From Methylobacterium sp. Leaf118 (GTDB taxonomy: Bacteria; Pseudomonadota; Alphaproteobacteria; Rhizobiales; Beijerinckiaceae), in contig NZ_CAKLBV010000001.1 of the NCBI RefSeq assembly GCF_920984675.1, positions 62,001-126,000 on the forward strand: a stretch of 64,000 nucleotides of DNA. Direction: 5' to 3'. The notes below the pieces were generated by a model. It worked only from the letters and a program-made list of their open reading frames with translations, was not told the origin of the DNA and searched no databases. How positions within the stretch are numbered: the stretch's first letter is position 1; every line of letters begins with the position of its first letter. Below, one piece after another: positions 20,101 to 30,393 of this stretch. The position numbers and the translations under genes are program-made.

Positions 20101-20696
20101 ACGCCGTCGGCTTCTTTCTCTCGGGCCATCCCCTCGACGAGTACGGGTCGATCCTGACGAAGCTCCGGGTCCAGTCCTGGGCGGATTTCGGTCGGGCGGT
20201 GCGGGCGGGCTCGGCGAGCGTCGGACGGGTGGCGGCCTCGGTGCTCGACCGTTCGGAGCGGCGCACCAAGAGCGGCAACAAGCTCGGGATCGTCACGCTC
20301 TCGGACCAAACCGGCCATTTCGAGGCGATCATCTTCTCGGAGGGGCTCAACCAGTACCGCGACATCCTCGAGCCGGGCCGCCCGCTGGTGCTGACCCTGC
20401 AGGCGAATCTGGAGGGCGAGGACGTGCGCGCCCGCATCACCACCGCCGAGCCCCTCGACCAGGCCGCCGCCCGCCACCAGAAGGGCATGCGCATCTTCCT
20501 GCGCGACGACCGCCCGATCGGCTCGGTGCACCGGCAATTGTCGCTGCGGGGCGAGGGCGAGGTTTCCCTGATCCTCATCCTCGACGGCGGCGAGCGCGAG
20601 GTCGAGGTGAAGCTCCCGGGCAAGTATCAGGCGACCCCGCAGGTGGCGGGGGCGCTCCGCGCGGTGCCGGGCGTGGTGCAGGTGGAGATGAACTGA
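17166..20696 (+). CDS. dnaE: DNA polymerase III alpha subunit
   Basis: A 1176-residue replicative polymerase subunit. The N-terminal PHP domain begins FVHLHVHSSYSLLEG. The polymerase core carries VGPGRGSGAGSLVAWSLLI and the catalytic aspartates in MPDFDIDFC (about residue 436). Later parts include helix-hairpin-helix and OB-fold regions (GIVTLSDQTGHFEAIIF). I chose the ATG giving MSPLVRTLKEVGFVHLHVHS because the longer reading from 16977 adds 63 residues with no family character. The length then matches DnaE1. The LexA box at 16792 could also influence its transcription. Confidence 0.95.
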   Translation: MSPLVRTLKEVGFVHLHVHSSYSLLEGGVKVADIVKAAAADRQPALALTDTNNLFGALEFSEKAASTGIQPIAGLQLTVCFEAPDPMARLPQAGCANLVLLAQDETGYGNLLRLASRAYFDGMLGAPPCVAASALEGAVSGLIGLTGGFTGPLDTSLRAGRSEQAARRLEVLKGAFGEDRLYVEIQRHGLDDGPAVERELVRLADRNGLGLVATNEPFFAKPDDYAAHDALLAIAEGRLVSDERRRRLTPRHAFTTRAAMMELFRDLPDALSATVEIAMRCSYRARTRKPILPNFSTVAAGETPPMAEVLAEAAEAPVQAVAADEPTELCRQAEAGLELRLKQHGTAPGFTEDDYRKRLTFELDVIVKMKFPGYFLIVSDFIKWAKDHDIPVGPGRGSGAGSLVAWSLLITDLDPLRFGLLFERFLNPERVSMPDFDIDFCVEGRERVIRYVQQRYGEAQVGQIITFGTLLARGVLRDVGRVLEMPYGQVDKLTKLVPQNPANPVTLVQAIEGEPKLQQAIEEEPIVARLMEISKKLEGLHRHASTHAAGVVIGDRPLEELVPLYRDPKTGMRVTQFNMKWVEQAGLVKFDFLGLKTLTMLRCCTDLLKQRGIEVDLAQLPFDDEKTYVPMGRGETVGVFQVESVGMRKALCEMQADRLEDIIALVALYRPGPMANIPVYCERKLGRDAGNEASWYPHERLEPILKETFGIIVYQEQVMEVAKVLAGYTLGEADMLRRAMGKKIKAEMDAQRDRFVKGCTEGGLTRAKADEIFDLLAKFADYGFNKSHAAAYALVTYQTAYLKANYPVEFLAAAMTLDIDNTDKLAEFRQDAQRLKITVEPPSVNTSGVVFDVKEGRILYALAAIKGVGRAAVESIVAARGDKPFKDLACFARRLSPRHVNKRTLENLIAAGALDCIEPDRARAWAAVEPMMKMAQGAAEAETSGITDMFGGVASVDVSLRIPPHEFWALTDKLKRECDAVGFFLSGHPLDEYGSILTKLRVQSWADFGRAVRAGSASVGRVAASVLDRSERRTKSGNKLGIVTLSDQTGHFEAIIFSEGLNQYRDILEPGRPLVLTLQANLEGEDVRARITTAEPLDQAAARHQKGMRIFLRDDRPIGSVHRQLSLRGEGEVSLILILDGGEREVEVKLPGKYQATPQVAGALRAVPGVVQVEMN

Positions 20697-20724
20697 GCCG
20701 ATCGCGGGGCCCGGGCCCAAGGGC

Positions 20725-20750
20725 GGCGGGAGCGTCGCCGCGCTCCCGTC
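20725..20750 (+). terminator. Hairpin after dnaE, possible terminator
   Basis: GGGAGCG and CGCTCCC pair across a 6-base loop, with further G-C and G-U pairs outside, 29 bp after the dnaE stop. It is a strong GC hairpin but lacks a following T-run, so intrinsic termination is uncertain; it may protect the 3' end or act with Rho. Confidence 0.35.
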
Positions 20751-20911
20751 CGTGATCCGCGATGCCAAGGCGGTTGCGCCTCACGGCAGGCGCTCCGGGT
20801 CGGCCTCGAGGCGCGCCTCGGTTCGGCGATGATCGCTTCGACCGCGTCGATCGGAAGGGTGTCCGGTTCGGACGGCCTCCCCCGGAAGGTCGGAGGAGGC
20901 CCCCAGGGCGA

Positions 20912-21289
20912 TCAGCCCTCTTCGTCGCCGTCGGAATCGTTGTCGATCAGGTCGGAGACGTCGTCGTCGCCATCCTCTTCTTCCAGGAACGTGTCGTCGT
21001 CGCCGGTGGTGGTTTCGCTGCTCTCGTCGTCATCCACGTCGACGCTGATATCGCTCTCGTCCTCGGTGGTCTCCGCCTCGTCGAGGGAGACGAGCTCGGG
21101 ACCCGTCTTCTCCTCCTCGTCCTCTTCGTCTTCCTGGGCACGGCTGGCGATCGGCGGCGCGACGCGGCTCGAGGCGACCTGATAGACCGTGCCGCATTTC
21201 GGGCAGGTCGCCGGATCGCGGTCGAGATCGTAGAACTTGGCACCGCAATTCATGCACTGGCGCTTGACGCCGAGTTCCGGTCTAGCCAC
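20912..21289 (-). CDS. FYDLN acid domain protein (TIGR02300 type)
   Basis: A 125-residue protein with two parts. The N-terminus (about residues 1-45) has a four-cysteine zinc-ribbon-like motif with CMNCGAKFYDLDRDPATCP and CGTVYQ. The C-terminal two thirds are almost wholly acidic (Asp/Glu/Ser-rich). The FYDLN signature defines a family found near aroA in alphaproteobacteria; its function is unknown. I chose the GTG start giving MARPELGVKRQ, the usual family N-terminus; the longer frame to 21454 adds low-complexity sequence. It is convergent with dnaE. Confidence 0.85.
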   Translation of the reverse strand: MARPELGVKRQCMNCGAKFYDLDRDPATCPKCGTVYQVASSRVAPPIASRAQEDEEDEEEKTGPELVSLDEAETTEDESDISVDVDDDESSETTTGDDDTFLEEEDGDDDVSDLIDNDSDGDEEG

Positions 21290-21574
21290 GGCAACGAACC
21301 TCTGGGCACATGTCGAAGGAAAGGGGGGCGGGGAAGCGGCCCCGTTAGTCGTAGCCTCCGCCCATGTCAAATGGGTCCGCGACGGGGATCGCGCCGGGTG
21401 CTTCGCCCGCGGCCCGCCGCGCGGTGCAGGCGACGAAAAAGGAAGGCGCGCCATCGCCGGGATGCACGCGCCCTCAGGGGGTTCCGGGTCTCAGGAAGGA
21501 ACTGCCTGTTCCGCTATCGGATTCGCTCCGCCCGCGCTGTGTCGGACCGATCACACCGCCACCGGCCACCGCCG

Positions 21575-21955
21575 TCATCGGAATGTCACGGGGGCGTCGG
21601 GTTCGCCGTATCGGCCCTGCGGGAACGGCACCCCACCTCCACCGCCGGCCGGATGTCCCCGGCCCTGGCCGGGCCGACCCCGTACGGATCTGCCCGCCTC
21701 GCCCATGCGCCGGGCAGAGCGGTGCTGGCGGCGATCCACACAGACGCGCAGGAATCGACTGAGCGGCGCGCCCGCATCCTGCCGGCGCTGTTCGTAGCCC
21801 TGAAGGACGGCTTCGAGGGCGACGATGCGCTCGCTCGCCCGCGGATACGCCGTCTCCAGCTCGTCCAGCGCTTGGCACACCTGCTCGGCCAAGTCGCAGT
21901 CGGGGAGAGAGGCGGCAGCGTCCACCTTGCTGAGGCATCGGCGCACGGGGTTCAT
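21575..21955 (-). CDS. Hypothetical protein, 126 residues
   Basis: The first 75 residues (MNPVRRCLSKVDAAASLPDC onward, with ALDELETAYPRASERIVALE) look like a real helical protein with ordinary composition. The last 50 are Gly/Arg-rich and low complexity. AGAGG lies 8 bp before the ATG, which supports translation. I do not recognise a family. It lies alone between the FYDLN gene and aroA, on the minus strand. The competing frame in the same stretch is compositionally worse. Confidence 0.5.
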   Translation of the reverse strand: MNPVRRCLSKVDAAASLPDCDLAEQVCQALDELETAYPRASERIVALEAVLQGYEQRRQDAGAPLSRFLRVCVDRRQHRSARRMGEAGRSVRGRPGQGRGHPAGGGGGVPFPQGRYGEPDAPVTFR

Positions 21956-22016
21956 GGCGCCACCTCTGCATCATAGGTTAACTCTTGTCGAGTCTCCCGG
22001 CGGCACGATCCCCTGA

Positions 22017-24170
<2,154 letters not shown>

Positions 24171-24190
<20 letters not shown>

Positions 24191-24506
24191 CCGCGCCGGT
24201 CCAGGCCTCGATCCGTGCGGCAAGCGCGGCGGGGTCGCCGCTCAGGCGCAGCCGCTTGGTGCGCGACGCCTCGCTGGCGGCAAGCGCCACCTCGGCCCGG
24301 CGCAGGCCGAGGCTGCGCGCGACGAAGGCCACGAGCGCGGCATTGGCCGCCCCCTCCACCGGCGGGGCCGCGACCCGCAGGCACAGCACCGGCCGACCCT
24401 CCGCGTCGGCGCGAATCCCGTCGAGCCCGTCCCGTCCCGCCCGCGGCGTCAGGCGCACGGCAAGGACGAGACCGTCGCCGTCGGCCGTATAGGGCTTGGG
24501 TGTCAT
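24171..24506 (-). CDS. DUF167 / YggU family protein
   Basis: A 111-residue protein with the family core [38 protein letters not shown] and [21 protein letters not shown]167 proteins have a small alpha/beta fold and no firmly known role. The start chosen ([12 protein letters not shown]) has GGAG 6 bp upstream; a frame extending to 24581 adds an Arg-rich, unlikely leader. Its stop lies inside cmk, a 20-bp tail-to-tail overlap. Confidence 0.85.
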
Positions 24507-24633
24507 GGGCATCTCCGCCGACCTGCGGCCCTGGACCGCGCCCCTCGCATGCCGCCGACCTCGCCTGCGTCGTTCCGGCAAATCCGCAGCCCTGTGCGGA
24601 ACGGGGCCGTGCTTGCACCGCCTCGGAGGGGCT

Positions 24634-24740
24634 GCTAGAGCCGTGTCCGACGCGACTGCCTGCAGTCGGCGTCTCTTGACCCTTGTCCAGACGCATTCTT
24701 CCGACGAACCGGTCGCCGTTTCCTGGGAATCCGTTCAGAC
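24634..24740 (+). repeat. Degenerate palindromic intergenic repeat
   Basis: The segment starts TAGAGCCGTGTCCGACGCG and holds a hairpin (GACGCGACTG against CAGTCGGCGTC). It then has TTGTCCAGACGCATTC and GACGAACCGGTCGCC. The layout (GAGCCGTG hairpin, TTGT, GAACCGG core) is the same as at 34710-34808, which argues for one dispersed repeat family. Copies of this general type are common between genes of Methylobacterium and Bradyrhizobium, from memory. It ends just before the tRNA gene. Confidence 0.45.
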
Positions 24741-24751
24741 ACACGTGCAAA

Positions 24752-24827
24752 GCCGGTTTAGCTCAGTTGGTAGAGCAACCGCCTTGTAAGCGGTAGGTCG
24801 CGAGTTCAAGTCCCGCAACCGGCACCA
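24752..24827 (+). tRNA. tRNA-Thr (anticodon TGT)
   Basis: A complete 76-nt cloverleaf. The acceptor stem is GCCGGTT/AACCGGC with discriminator A and an encoded CCA (24825-24827). The D arm has TAGCTCAGTTGGTAGAGCA. The anticodon stem ACCGC/GCGGT encloses loop CTTGTAA with anticodon TGT at 24785-24787, and the T arm has GTTCAAGTC. The anticodon reads ACA threonine codons. Confidence 0.97.
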
Positions 24828-24937
24828 TTCTCCCTCACCGCCTTGCCTGACGTTGATGCGCGGGCCCGACCTGCGTCGCCGACTGGCGCGCTGGCATCCG
24901 CTCCCGTGGGAGACGGACGCCAGGCAACAGCCCGCCC

Positions 24938-25207
24938 TCAGTTCAGGATCAGCTCGCGGGCGGGACCACCGGTTTCCTGGCCCCGCGATTGCGCGTAGTC
25001 CGGCAAGGCGGGGTTCTGGACGTTGCTGCTGTCGGTGTCCCGGCCGCCGAGCCAGTCCGCGGATTGCGGCGGCGGCAGGATCGCGCCGGTGATCGCCGGA
25101 CCGTCGATCCGGTGCGGGACGGTCCGAGCCTGAGAGGCTCCGGTCAGGATCGCAAACGTGCAGAGGGACGCGAACGCCGTCGTCGAAACAGTCTTGATCG
25201 TCGTCAT
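24938..25207 (-). CDS. Small secreted protein, unknown
   Basis: An 89-residue protein with a clear Sec signal peptide (MTTIKTVSTTAFASLCTF to about residue 27, cleavage after SQA). The short polar mature part contains PPPQSADWLGGRD. GGAG lies 7 bp before the ATG, which fixes this start over a longer frame to 25531 that runs into the sigma-factor gene. It is divergent from the ECF sigma gene. I do not recognise a family. Confidence 0.7.
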   Translation of the reverse strand: MTTIKTVSTTAFASLCTFAILTGASQARTVPHRIDGPAITGAILPPPQSADWLGGRDTDSSNVQNPALPDYAQSRGQETGGPARELILN

Positions 25208-25508
25208 GTCAGGTCTCCGGTGTGTCCTGCCTGATCCAACGGCGTCGGGCAGGGATGCCGGACAGACGACGTCTTCGTCTGCGTATTCCTGGTCTCGGCG
25301 AAAAATTCGGGTCTTGTGGTCGAGACCCCGTCGCCGGGAGCCGGCCCGCGATAGGAGGCCGCGAGAGATCGCTGCGCATCTGAAAAAAATCGCTGCGCGC
25401 TTGGAATAAGGCGGACCTCGCAGCGTCCATGCCTCAGTCGCCGGGCCTGAACGGGTTCGCCCCGGTCGGCCCGCACAGGGAGGGGCGCGCCATGCCAGGA
25501 GAGCGGAC
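25208..25508. promoter_or_regulatory. Divergent promoter region of the ECF operon
   Basis: This 301-bp gap separates the small secreted gene (minus) from the ECF sigma gene (plus). Two identical 10-mers, ATCGCTGCGC, stand at 25368-25377 and 25389-25398. Their 21-bp period is two helical turns, so they could be an operator or activator site. A run of seven A separates them. I see no confident -35/-10 pair. Confidence 0.35.
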
Positions 25509-26039
25509 ATGACGGACATGATGCGCCTCATCGAGCCGCTGATCCCGGCCTTGCGCCGCTATGCCCGGGCCCTCCTGCGCAACCCGACCGATGCGGACGA
25601 CCTCGTGCAGGATTGCCTGGAGCGCGCCGTCGGCCGCTGGCACCAGCGCCGGCCCGACGGCGACGCGCGGACCTGGCTCTTCGCCATCGTCCACAACCTC
25701 GCGGTCACGCAGTTGCGCCAGCGCGCCCGTCGCGGGGCCCACCTGCCGATCGAGGATACGGCGGAGGTCAGTCTCGCGGTGGCGCCGACCCAGGAGAGCG
25801 GCCTGCGCCATCGCGACCTGATGAGCGCGCTCGACGCCCTGCCAGAGGAGCAGCGCAGCGTCCTCCTCCTCGTGACGGTGGAGGGCCTGTCCTACGCCGA
25901 GACGGCCGAGATCCTCGCCATCCCGGCCGGGACCGTGATGTCCCGCCTGTCCCGGGCGCGGGACCGGATGATCCTGCTGATGGACGGTACCGAGGCAACG
26001 GCTCCGGCCAAGCGCGCGCTCCTGCGGAGGGTGAAATGA
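25509..26039 (+). CDS. ECF-family RNA polymerase sigma factor
   Basis: A 176-residue extracytoplasmic-function sigma factor. Region 2 is visible in the first 80 residues (RRYARALLRNPTDADDLVQD, then WLFAIVHNLAV). Region 4 lies at about residues 108-155, with LPEEQRSVLLLVTVEGLSYA and the recognition helix region IPAGTVMSRLSRARDRM. There is no extra C-terminal domain. It is translationally coupled (ATGA) to a membrane anti-sigma gene, then a peroxidase and a cytochrome b561, so it probably senses an oxidative or envelope signal and drives its own operon. Confidence 0.92.
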   Translation: MTDMMRLIEPLIPALRRYARALLRNPTDADDLVQDCLERAVGRWHQRRPDGDARTWLFAIVHNLAVTQLRQRARRGAHLPIEDTAEVSLAVAPTQESGLRHRDLMSALDALPEEQRSVLLLVTVEGLSYAETAEILAIPAGTVMSRLSRARDRMILLMDGTEATAPAKRALLRRVK

Positions 26040-26809
26040 GCATGCGTCCGATCGGCGAGGACGATGTCCAGGGCTTCGTGGACGAGCGGCTCTCGCCTGC
26101 GCGACGGCGCGAGGTCGAGGCCTATCTCGGGGACCATCCCGAGGCGCAGGCGCGGGTCGCGCGCATGATCGCCCTGCGCGACGACATGCGGGCCGCCTTC
26201 GCGCCCATCGCCGCCGAGCCGGTACCGGCCCGTCTGAACCTGGCGCGGATCGTCGAGGTCCGCCGTCGCGCGGTGCGGCCGGCCTGGCAGGTGATGGCGG
26301 CGGGCGTGCTGCTCCTGCTCGGCGGGGCCGGGGGCTGGGGCCTGCGCGAGGCGGTCTCGCCCGTGCCCAGCGGGATCGACGCCCTGGCCCAGGCCGCGAG
26401 CATGAACTACGCGGTCTACGCCCCCGACCATACCCGGCCCGTCGAACTCGCCGCCGCGGACCGGGACGAGCTCGCCGGCTGGTTCTCGGCTCGGCTGAGG
26501 CGGACGGTCGGCGTGCCGGACCTCAGCGGCGCGGGCTACCGCCTCATGGGCGGGCGCCTCGTCGCGACGCCCCAAGGTCCGGCCGGGCTGCTGATGTACG
26601 ACGACAGTCACGGTGCCCGGTTCGTCATGCTCATGCGCCCCATGACCGTGCCCGGCGACGCGCCGATGCGCCCGCACGCGACGGCGACGTCGAACGGCTA
26701 CGCCTGGGCGCAGGACGGACTGGGCTACAGCCTCGCCGGGGCCGCCGATCCGGCCGTTCTGCACCCGCTGGCCGACACGATCCGCCGCGCCACCGCCAAG
26801 TCTCTTTGA
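26036..26809 (+). CDS. Transmembrane anti-sigma factor
   Basis: A 257-residue protein. Its cytoplasmic N-terminal anti-sigma domain (about residues 1-80) starts IGEDDVQGFVDERLSPARRR, the usual layout for ECF antagonists, but lacks the His-x3-Cys-x2-Cys zinc motif. One transmembrane helix spans about residues 84-104. A periplasmic domain of about 150 residues follows (GWFSARLRRTVGVPDL, GRLVATPQGPAGLLMYDD). It overlaps the sigma gene by 4 bp and should hold the sigma factor at the membrane until a signal arrives. Confidence 0.88.
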   Translation: MSMRPIGEDDVQGFVDERLSPARRREVEAYLGDHPEAQARVARMIALRDDMRAAFAPIAAEPVPARLNLARIVEVRRRAVRPAWQVMAAGVLLLLGGAGGWGLREAVSPVPSGIDALAQAASMNYAVYAPDHTRPVELAAADRDELAGWFSARLRRTVGVPDLSGAGYRLMGGRLVATPQGPAGLLMYDDSHGARFVMLMRPMTVPGDAPMRPHATATSNGYAWAQDGLGYSLAGAADPAVLHPLADTIRRATAKSL

Positions 26810-26818
26810 AGGCCCGCC

Positions 26819-27931
26819 ATGCCTCGTCTGAACGACCTCGCCGGGGCCGGTCCGGCCTCGAATGCGCGCGCCATCCTCCTGCGCCTCGGCGCCATCGGGG
26901 GGCTCGTCGCCGGCCTCGCGGGCACCTTCGCCTATGCGGGCGGCTGGCTTTCGCCGGGCGCGCTGACCCAGGCGCGGATCGTCGACCACTTCGAGCGGGT
27001 CAACGGGCCCCATCCGGGCTTCCGGCGCAATCACGCCAAGGGGCTCTGCCTCGCCGGTCGCTTCGAGAGCAGCGGGCAGGGGGAGCGCCTGTCGCGGGCG
27101 TCGCTGTTTGCGGCCGGCCACGTCACGCCGGTCACCGGACGCATCGCGCTCGCCGGCGGCCAGCCCTACGCGGCGGATGCTTCCACGACGGTGCGCAGCC
27201 TCGCGCTGCGCTTCCACCTCCCCGACGGTGAAGAATGGCGCACCGGCACCAACGACATCCCGGTCTTTCCGGTGCGCGATCCCGCGGCGTTCGACGCGCA
27301 GCTGCGCGCCGCCAAGCCCGACCCGGCCACCGGCAAGCCCGATCCCGAGGCGCTCAAGGCGTTCTTCGCCGCGCATCCCGAAAGCGCGAAGGCGGCATCC
27401 CTGATCAAGGCGCGCACGATCACCTCAGGTTTCGCCGACGACACCTTCCGCAGCCTCAACGCCTTCCGGCTCGTCGCCCGGGACGGCACGACAACGCCCG
27501 TGCGCTGGGCATTCGTGCCCGAGCAGGCCGCCACGGCGCAGAGCCCCGCCCAGGGCGCGCGCCCGGACACGAACTTCCTGTTCGACGATTTCGCGGCCGC
27601 GGTCCGTCGGGCGTCCGTGCGCTGGCACCTCGTCGTGACCCTTGGTGCCCCCGACGACCCCACCGCCGACGCGACGCGTCCCTGGCCGGCCGAGCGGCCA
27701 AGCCTCAACGTCGGAACCGTGATCGTCGCCGAAACGGCCGCCGAGGCGGACGGCAATTGCCGTGACGTGAACTTCGACCCCCTCGTCCTGCCCGCCGGCC
27801 TCGCCGGATCGGACGATCCCCTGCTCAGCGCCCGCTCGGCGGCCTACGCGCAATCCTTCACGCGCCGCGCCGGCGAGCCGAAGGCGCCGAGCGCCGTCCA
27901 CGACACCCCTGCTTCGGGAGCCGGATTGTGA
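26819..27931 (+). CDS. Catalase-related peroxidase (SrpA-like), membrane-anchored
   Basis: A 370-residue haem protein of the small catalase-like peroxidase group. An N-terminal helix (about residues 22-42) anchors or exports it. The distal His72 lies in NHAKG, Asn145 in GTNDIPVF, and the proximal Tyr343 in RSAAYAQSFTRR. It lacks the long C-terminus of true catalases. Together with the cytochrome b561 encoded next it probably forms a peroxide-reducing pair at the periplasmic face that takes electrons from quinol. It is 9 bp after the anti-sigma gene. Confidence 0.88.
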   Translation: MPRLNDLAGAGPASNARAILLRLGAIGGLVAGLAGTFAYAGGWLSPGALTQARIVDHFERVNGPHPGFRRNHAKGLCLAGRFESSGQGERLSRASLFAAGHVTPVTGRIALAGGQPYAADASTTVRSLALRFHLPDGEEWRTGTNDIPVFPVRDPAAFDAQLRAAKPDPATGKPDPEALKAFFAAHPESAKAASLIKARTITSGFADDTFRSLNAFRLVARDGTTTPVRWAFVPEQAATAQSPAQGARPDTNFLFDDFAAAVRRASVRWHLVVTLGAPDDPTADATRPWPAERPSLNVGTVIVAETAAEADGNCRDVNFDPLVLPAGLAGSDDPLLSARSAAYAQSFTRRAGEPKAPSAVHDTPASGAGL

Positions 27932-28476
27932 GCCGCACCCCCTCATTCAACCGGCCGGCCCGGCTCCTGCACTGGATCATGGCGGGCCTGATTCTCGCCA
28001 TGCTGTTCATCGGCGTCGCGATGGTGACCTCGCTCGCCCACTATGACGCCCTCGTGGCGCTGCACCGCCCCCTCGGCATCGCCATCCTGGTCCTGGCGGT
28101 GGTGCGCATCGTCAACCGCTGGCGCCATCCGCCGCCCGAACTGCCGGAGGACCTTCCGGGCTGGCAGCGGCAGGCGGCGCATGCCTCGCACCTCCTGCTC
28201 TACGCGCTGATGCTCGGGCTGCCGCTGCTCGGCTGGGCGATGCTGTCGGCGGCCGGCTATCCGATCGGGCTCGCGGGCGCCCTGGTGCTGCCCCCGATCC
28301 TGCCCCGGGATCCGTCGTTCTACGCGTGGCTCCGTCCGCTCCACACAATCCTCGCCTACGCGCTGTTCGGCCTGATCCTGGCGCATCTGGCTGCGGCCCT
28401 CATGCACGGGCTGATCCGACGCGATGGGGTGTTCTCCAGCATGACCCTGCGTCTGAGGGCGTTCCGGGCTCGATGA
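27928..28476 (+). CDS. Cytochrome b561 family protein
   Basis: A 182-residue, four-helix membrane protein. Histidines in RLLHWIMAGLI, ALHRPLGIAIL, HASHLLLYALML and LHTILAYALFGLILAH are suitably placed to bind two b haems, as in YodB/CybB proteins. The GTG start overlaps the peroxidase stop (GTGA), so the two are translationally coupled. It probably passes electrons from the quinone pool to the peroxidase. It is the last gene of the ECF operon. Confidence 0.9.
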   Translation: MSRTPSFNRPARLLHWIMAGLILAMLFIGVAMVTSLAHYDALVALHRPLGIAILVLAVVRIVNRWRHPPPELPEDLPGWQRQAAHASHLLLYALMLGLPLLGWAMLSAAGYPIGLAGALVLPPILPRDPSFYAWLRPLHTILAYALFGLILAHLAAALMHGLIRRDGVFSSMTLRLRAFRAR

Positions 28477-28700
28477 CGGCGACGCGGGCGTCCTGGCCGC
28501 CCGCGATCCGCTCCCGGTGTGGCGAGCACCGACGGCCACCGCTTGGGCCGGCGCGCTCGGGCCGTCCCATTCGATCGGCAGCTAGATCTCATCAGAACGA
28601 TGCGTTTCCCTCGATCATCGCCGCGGGGCATCCTTGCGGCGCGGTTCGAGGTCGCCCGACGGCCTCGAGCATCGGCAAGCTCTTGAAGGTCACGCGTGTC

Positions 28701-29443
28701 ATGAACGAGCCGGGATCGGCGGCCTTCCCTCGGCAGGGCGGTCGCCCTGCGCGTTTCACCATCGTCCGTCGAGCTGGCTGGCCTTCGCCCTGGGCGGCTG
28801 CGTGACCGCCGCCCCCCGCGTGAGGCCGTCGCGCCAGCGCCGAACGTGGCCTTCACGGCCACGGACGGCGCGCAGCCCGACGAGCGCGTCCCCCTCCCGG
28901 CGACCGAGATCGGCCGCGTCGATCCCTGCTACGTCCGCCAGGAGGCCGCCTATCTCCGCACTGATCCGCCGGGCACGCTGGTCGTCGATCCGGGCCGCAA
29001 GTTCCTCTCCCTCGTTCGCGAGAACGGCCGCGCCCTGCGCTACGGGGTCGGCGTCGGTCGGGCCGGCTGGGAGCGGGTCGGCGCGGGTGGGCCGCAAGGC
29101 CGAACGGCCGCGCTGGACCCCGACGGCGGACATGATCGCGCGGGAGCCGGTCCGCAACGGGCCCTGGCGCAGCGGCATGGCCGGGGGCCCCGGCAACCCA
29201 CTCGGACCGCGGGCGCTCTACCTCTGCGAGGGGCCGCGCGATACGCTGGGCCGCATCCACGGCACCACCGAACCGCAGACCATCGGCACCGACGTCTCCT
29301 CCGGCTGTATCCGGATGTTCAACCAGGACCTCATCGACCTCTACGGCCGCGTCCCGGTCGAGACGCAGGTCGTCGTGCTGCCGGCCGATGAGCATGTCGA
29401 GATCGCGGTCGCTCACTCGGCCTCCCCGTCGATCGGGGGATGA
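28701..29443 (+). pseudogene. L,D-transpeptidase with two compensating frameshifts
   Basis: A YkuD (ErfK/YbiS/YcfS) protein that is readable only by changing frame twice. A signal or lipobox segment (LAFALGGCVTA) lies in frame 2. Frame 1 then gives FTATDGAQPDERVPLPATEI through GVGVGRAGWER. Frame 2 then gives VGRKAERPRWTPTADMI and the catalytic region IHGTTEPQTIGTDVSSGCIR. The first break fits one missing C in the C-run near 28811-28816. The second fits one extra G near 29080-29085. The net effect is zero. The upstream start is not resolved. L,D-transpeptidases make 3-3 peptidoglycan cross-links or attach proteins. It may be a pseudogene or carry two sequencing errors. Confidence 0.75.
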
Positions 29444-29514
29444 CGTCCCGGGCCCATGAGTCCGGCGGCTGAGAGACGGTCGCGTGACTTCGCGAGAGGG
29501 GATACGGCAAAACC

Positions 29515-30393
29515 ATGCGATACCCGGATCTGGAGCTCGATCTGCTACGAGCCTTCGTGGCGGTCGCCGAGACCGGCAGCTTCACGGCGGCCGCCGACGT
29601 GGTTCATCGCTCGCAATCGGCGGTGAGCCAGAAGGTGCTGCGCCTCGAAGAGATCCTGGGCCGGCGGGTGTTCGACCGGACCAGCCGCATGCTCGGGCTG
29701 ACGCCGGACGGCGAGCGGCTACTGGTCGCGGCCCGCCAGATGCTGGAGTTCAACGACCGGTTCCTGCGCAGCTGGCGGGAGCCGGCCGCGAGCGGCACCC
29801 TGCGGCTCGGCGTGTCGGAGGACTTCATCCCCGGCCAGTTGCCGAAGCTGCTGGCGCGGTTCGGCCGGCTCTATCCCGATGTCCACATCGTGCTCATGAC
29901 GGGCCTGAGCTGCACCCTCCTCGAAGCCTACGACGCGGACCGGGTCGATGCGGTGATCGTCAAGCGCAGCGGCGCGCAGGCGCGGGGGCGCGTGATCTGG
30001 CGCGAGCCCCTCGTCTGGCTCGCGTCCGCCGATTACCAGCTCGATTTCACCAAGCCCGCGCGCCTGGTGATGCTGGCTCCCCCGTGCAGCTATCGCGAGT
30101 CGATGATCGCGGCCCTCGATTCCGTGCGCCGCGACTGGGTGGCGGCCTGCACGGCGAGCAGCCTGACGGGCGTCCAGGCGGCGGTGGCGGGCGGGCTTGG
30201 AGTGACGTTGCTCGGCCGCTCCTTCGTGCAGGAGGGCATGCAGATCCTGCGCGCGCCCGACCTCTGGCCCGCCCTGCCGATGACGGAGGTCAGCGTGCTC
30301 GGCGAGGACCGGGCGCCCGACCTCGTCGAACCGCTGATCACGTTCCTTAGCCAGAGCCTCGCCAGCCATGACGGGCTCACCATCGCGGCCTGA
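29515..30393 (+). CDS. LysR-family transcriptional regulator
   Basis: A 292-residue LysR protein. The N-terminal winged helix-turn-helix is at about residues 8-67, with LLRAFVAVAETGSFTAAADV and HRSQSAVSQKVLRLEE. A periplasmic-binding-like effector domain follows (GTLRLGVSEDFIPGQLPKLL). The effector is unknown. It lies after the broken L,D-transpeptidase and convergent with an MDR oxidoreductase, so its target is not clear from context. Confidence 0.92.
   Translation: MRYPDLELDLLRAFVAVAETGSFTAAADVVHRSQSAVSQKVLRLEEILGRRVFDRTSRMLGLTPDGERLLVAARQMLEFNDRFLRSWREPAASGTLRLGVSEDFIPGQLPKLLARFGRLYPDVHIVLMTGLSCTLLEAYDADRVDAVIVKRSGAQARGRVIWREPLVWLASADYQLDFTKPARLVMLAPPCSYRESMIAALDSVRRDWVAACTASSLTGVQAAVAGGLGVTLLGRSFVQEGMQILRAPDLWPALPMTEVSVLGEDRAPDLVEPLITFLSQSLASHDGLTIAA

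Noticed and set aside
24752-24827. tRNA-Thr as an integration site of a genomic island
   Set aside because: I found no direct repeat of the tRNA 3' end downstream and no integrase gene in the window.
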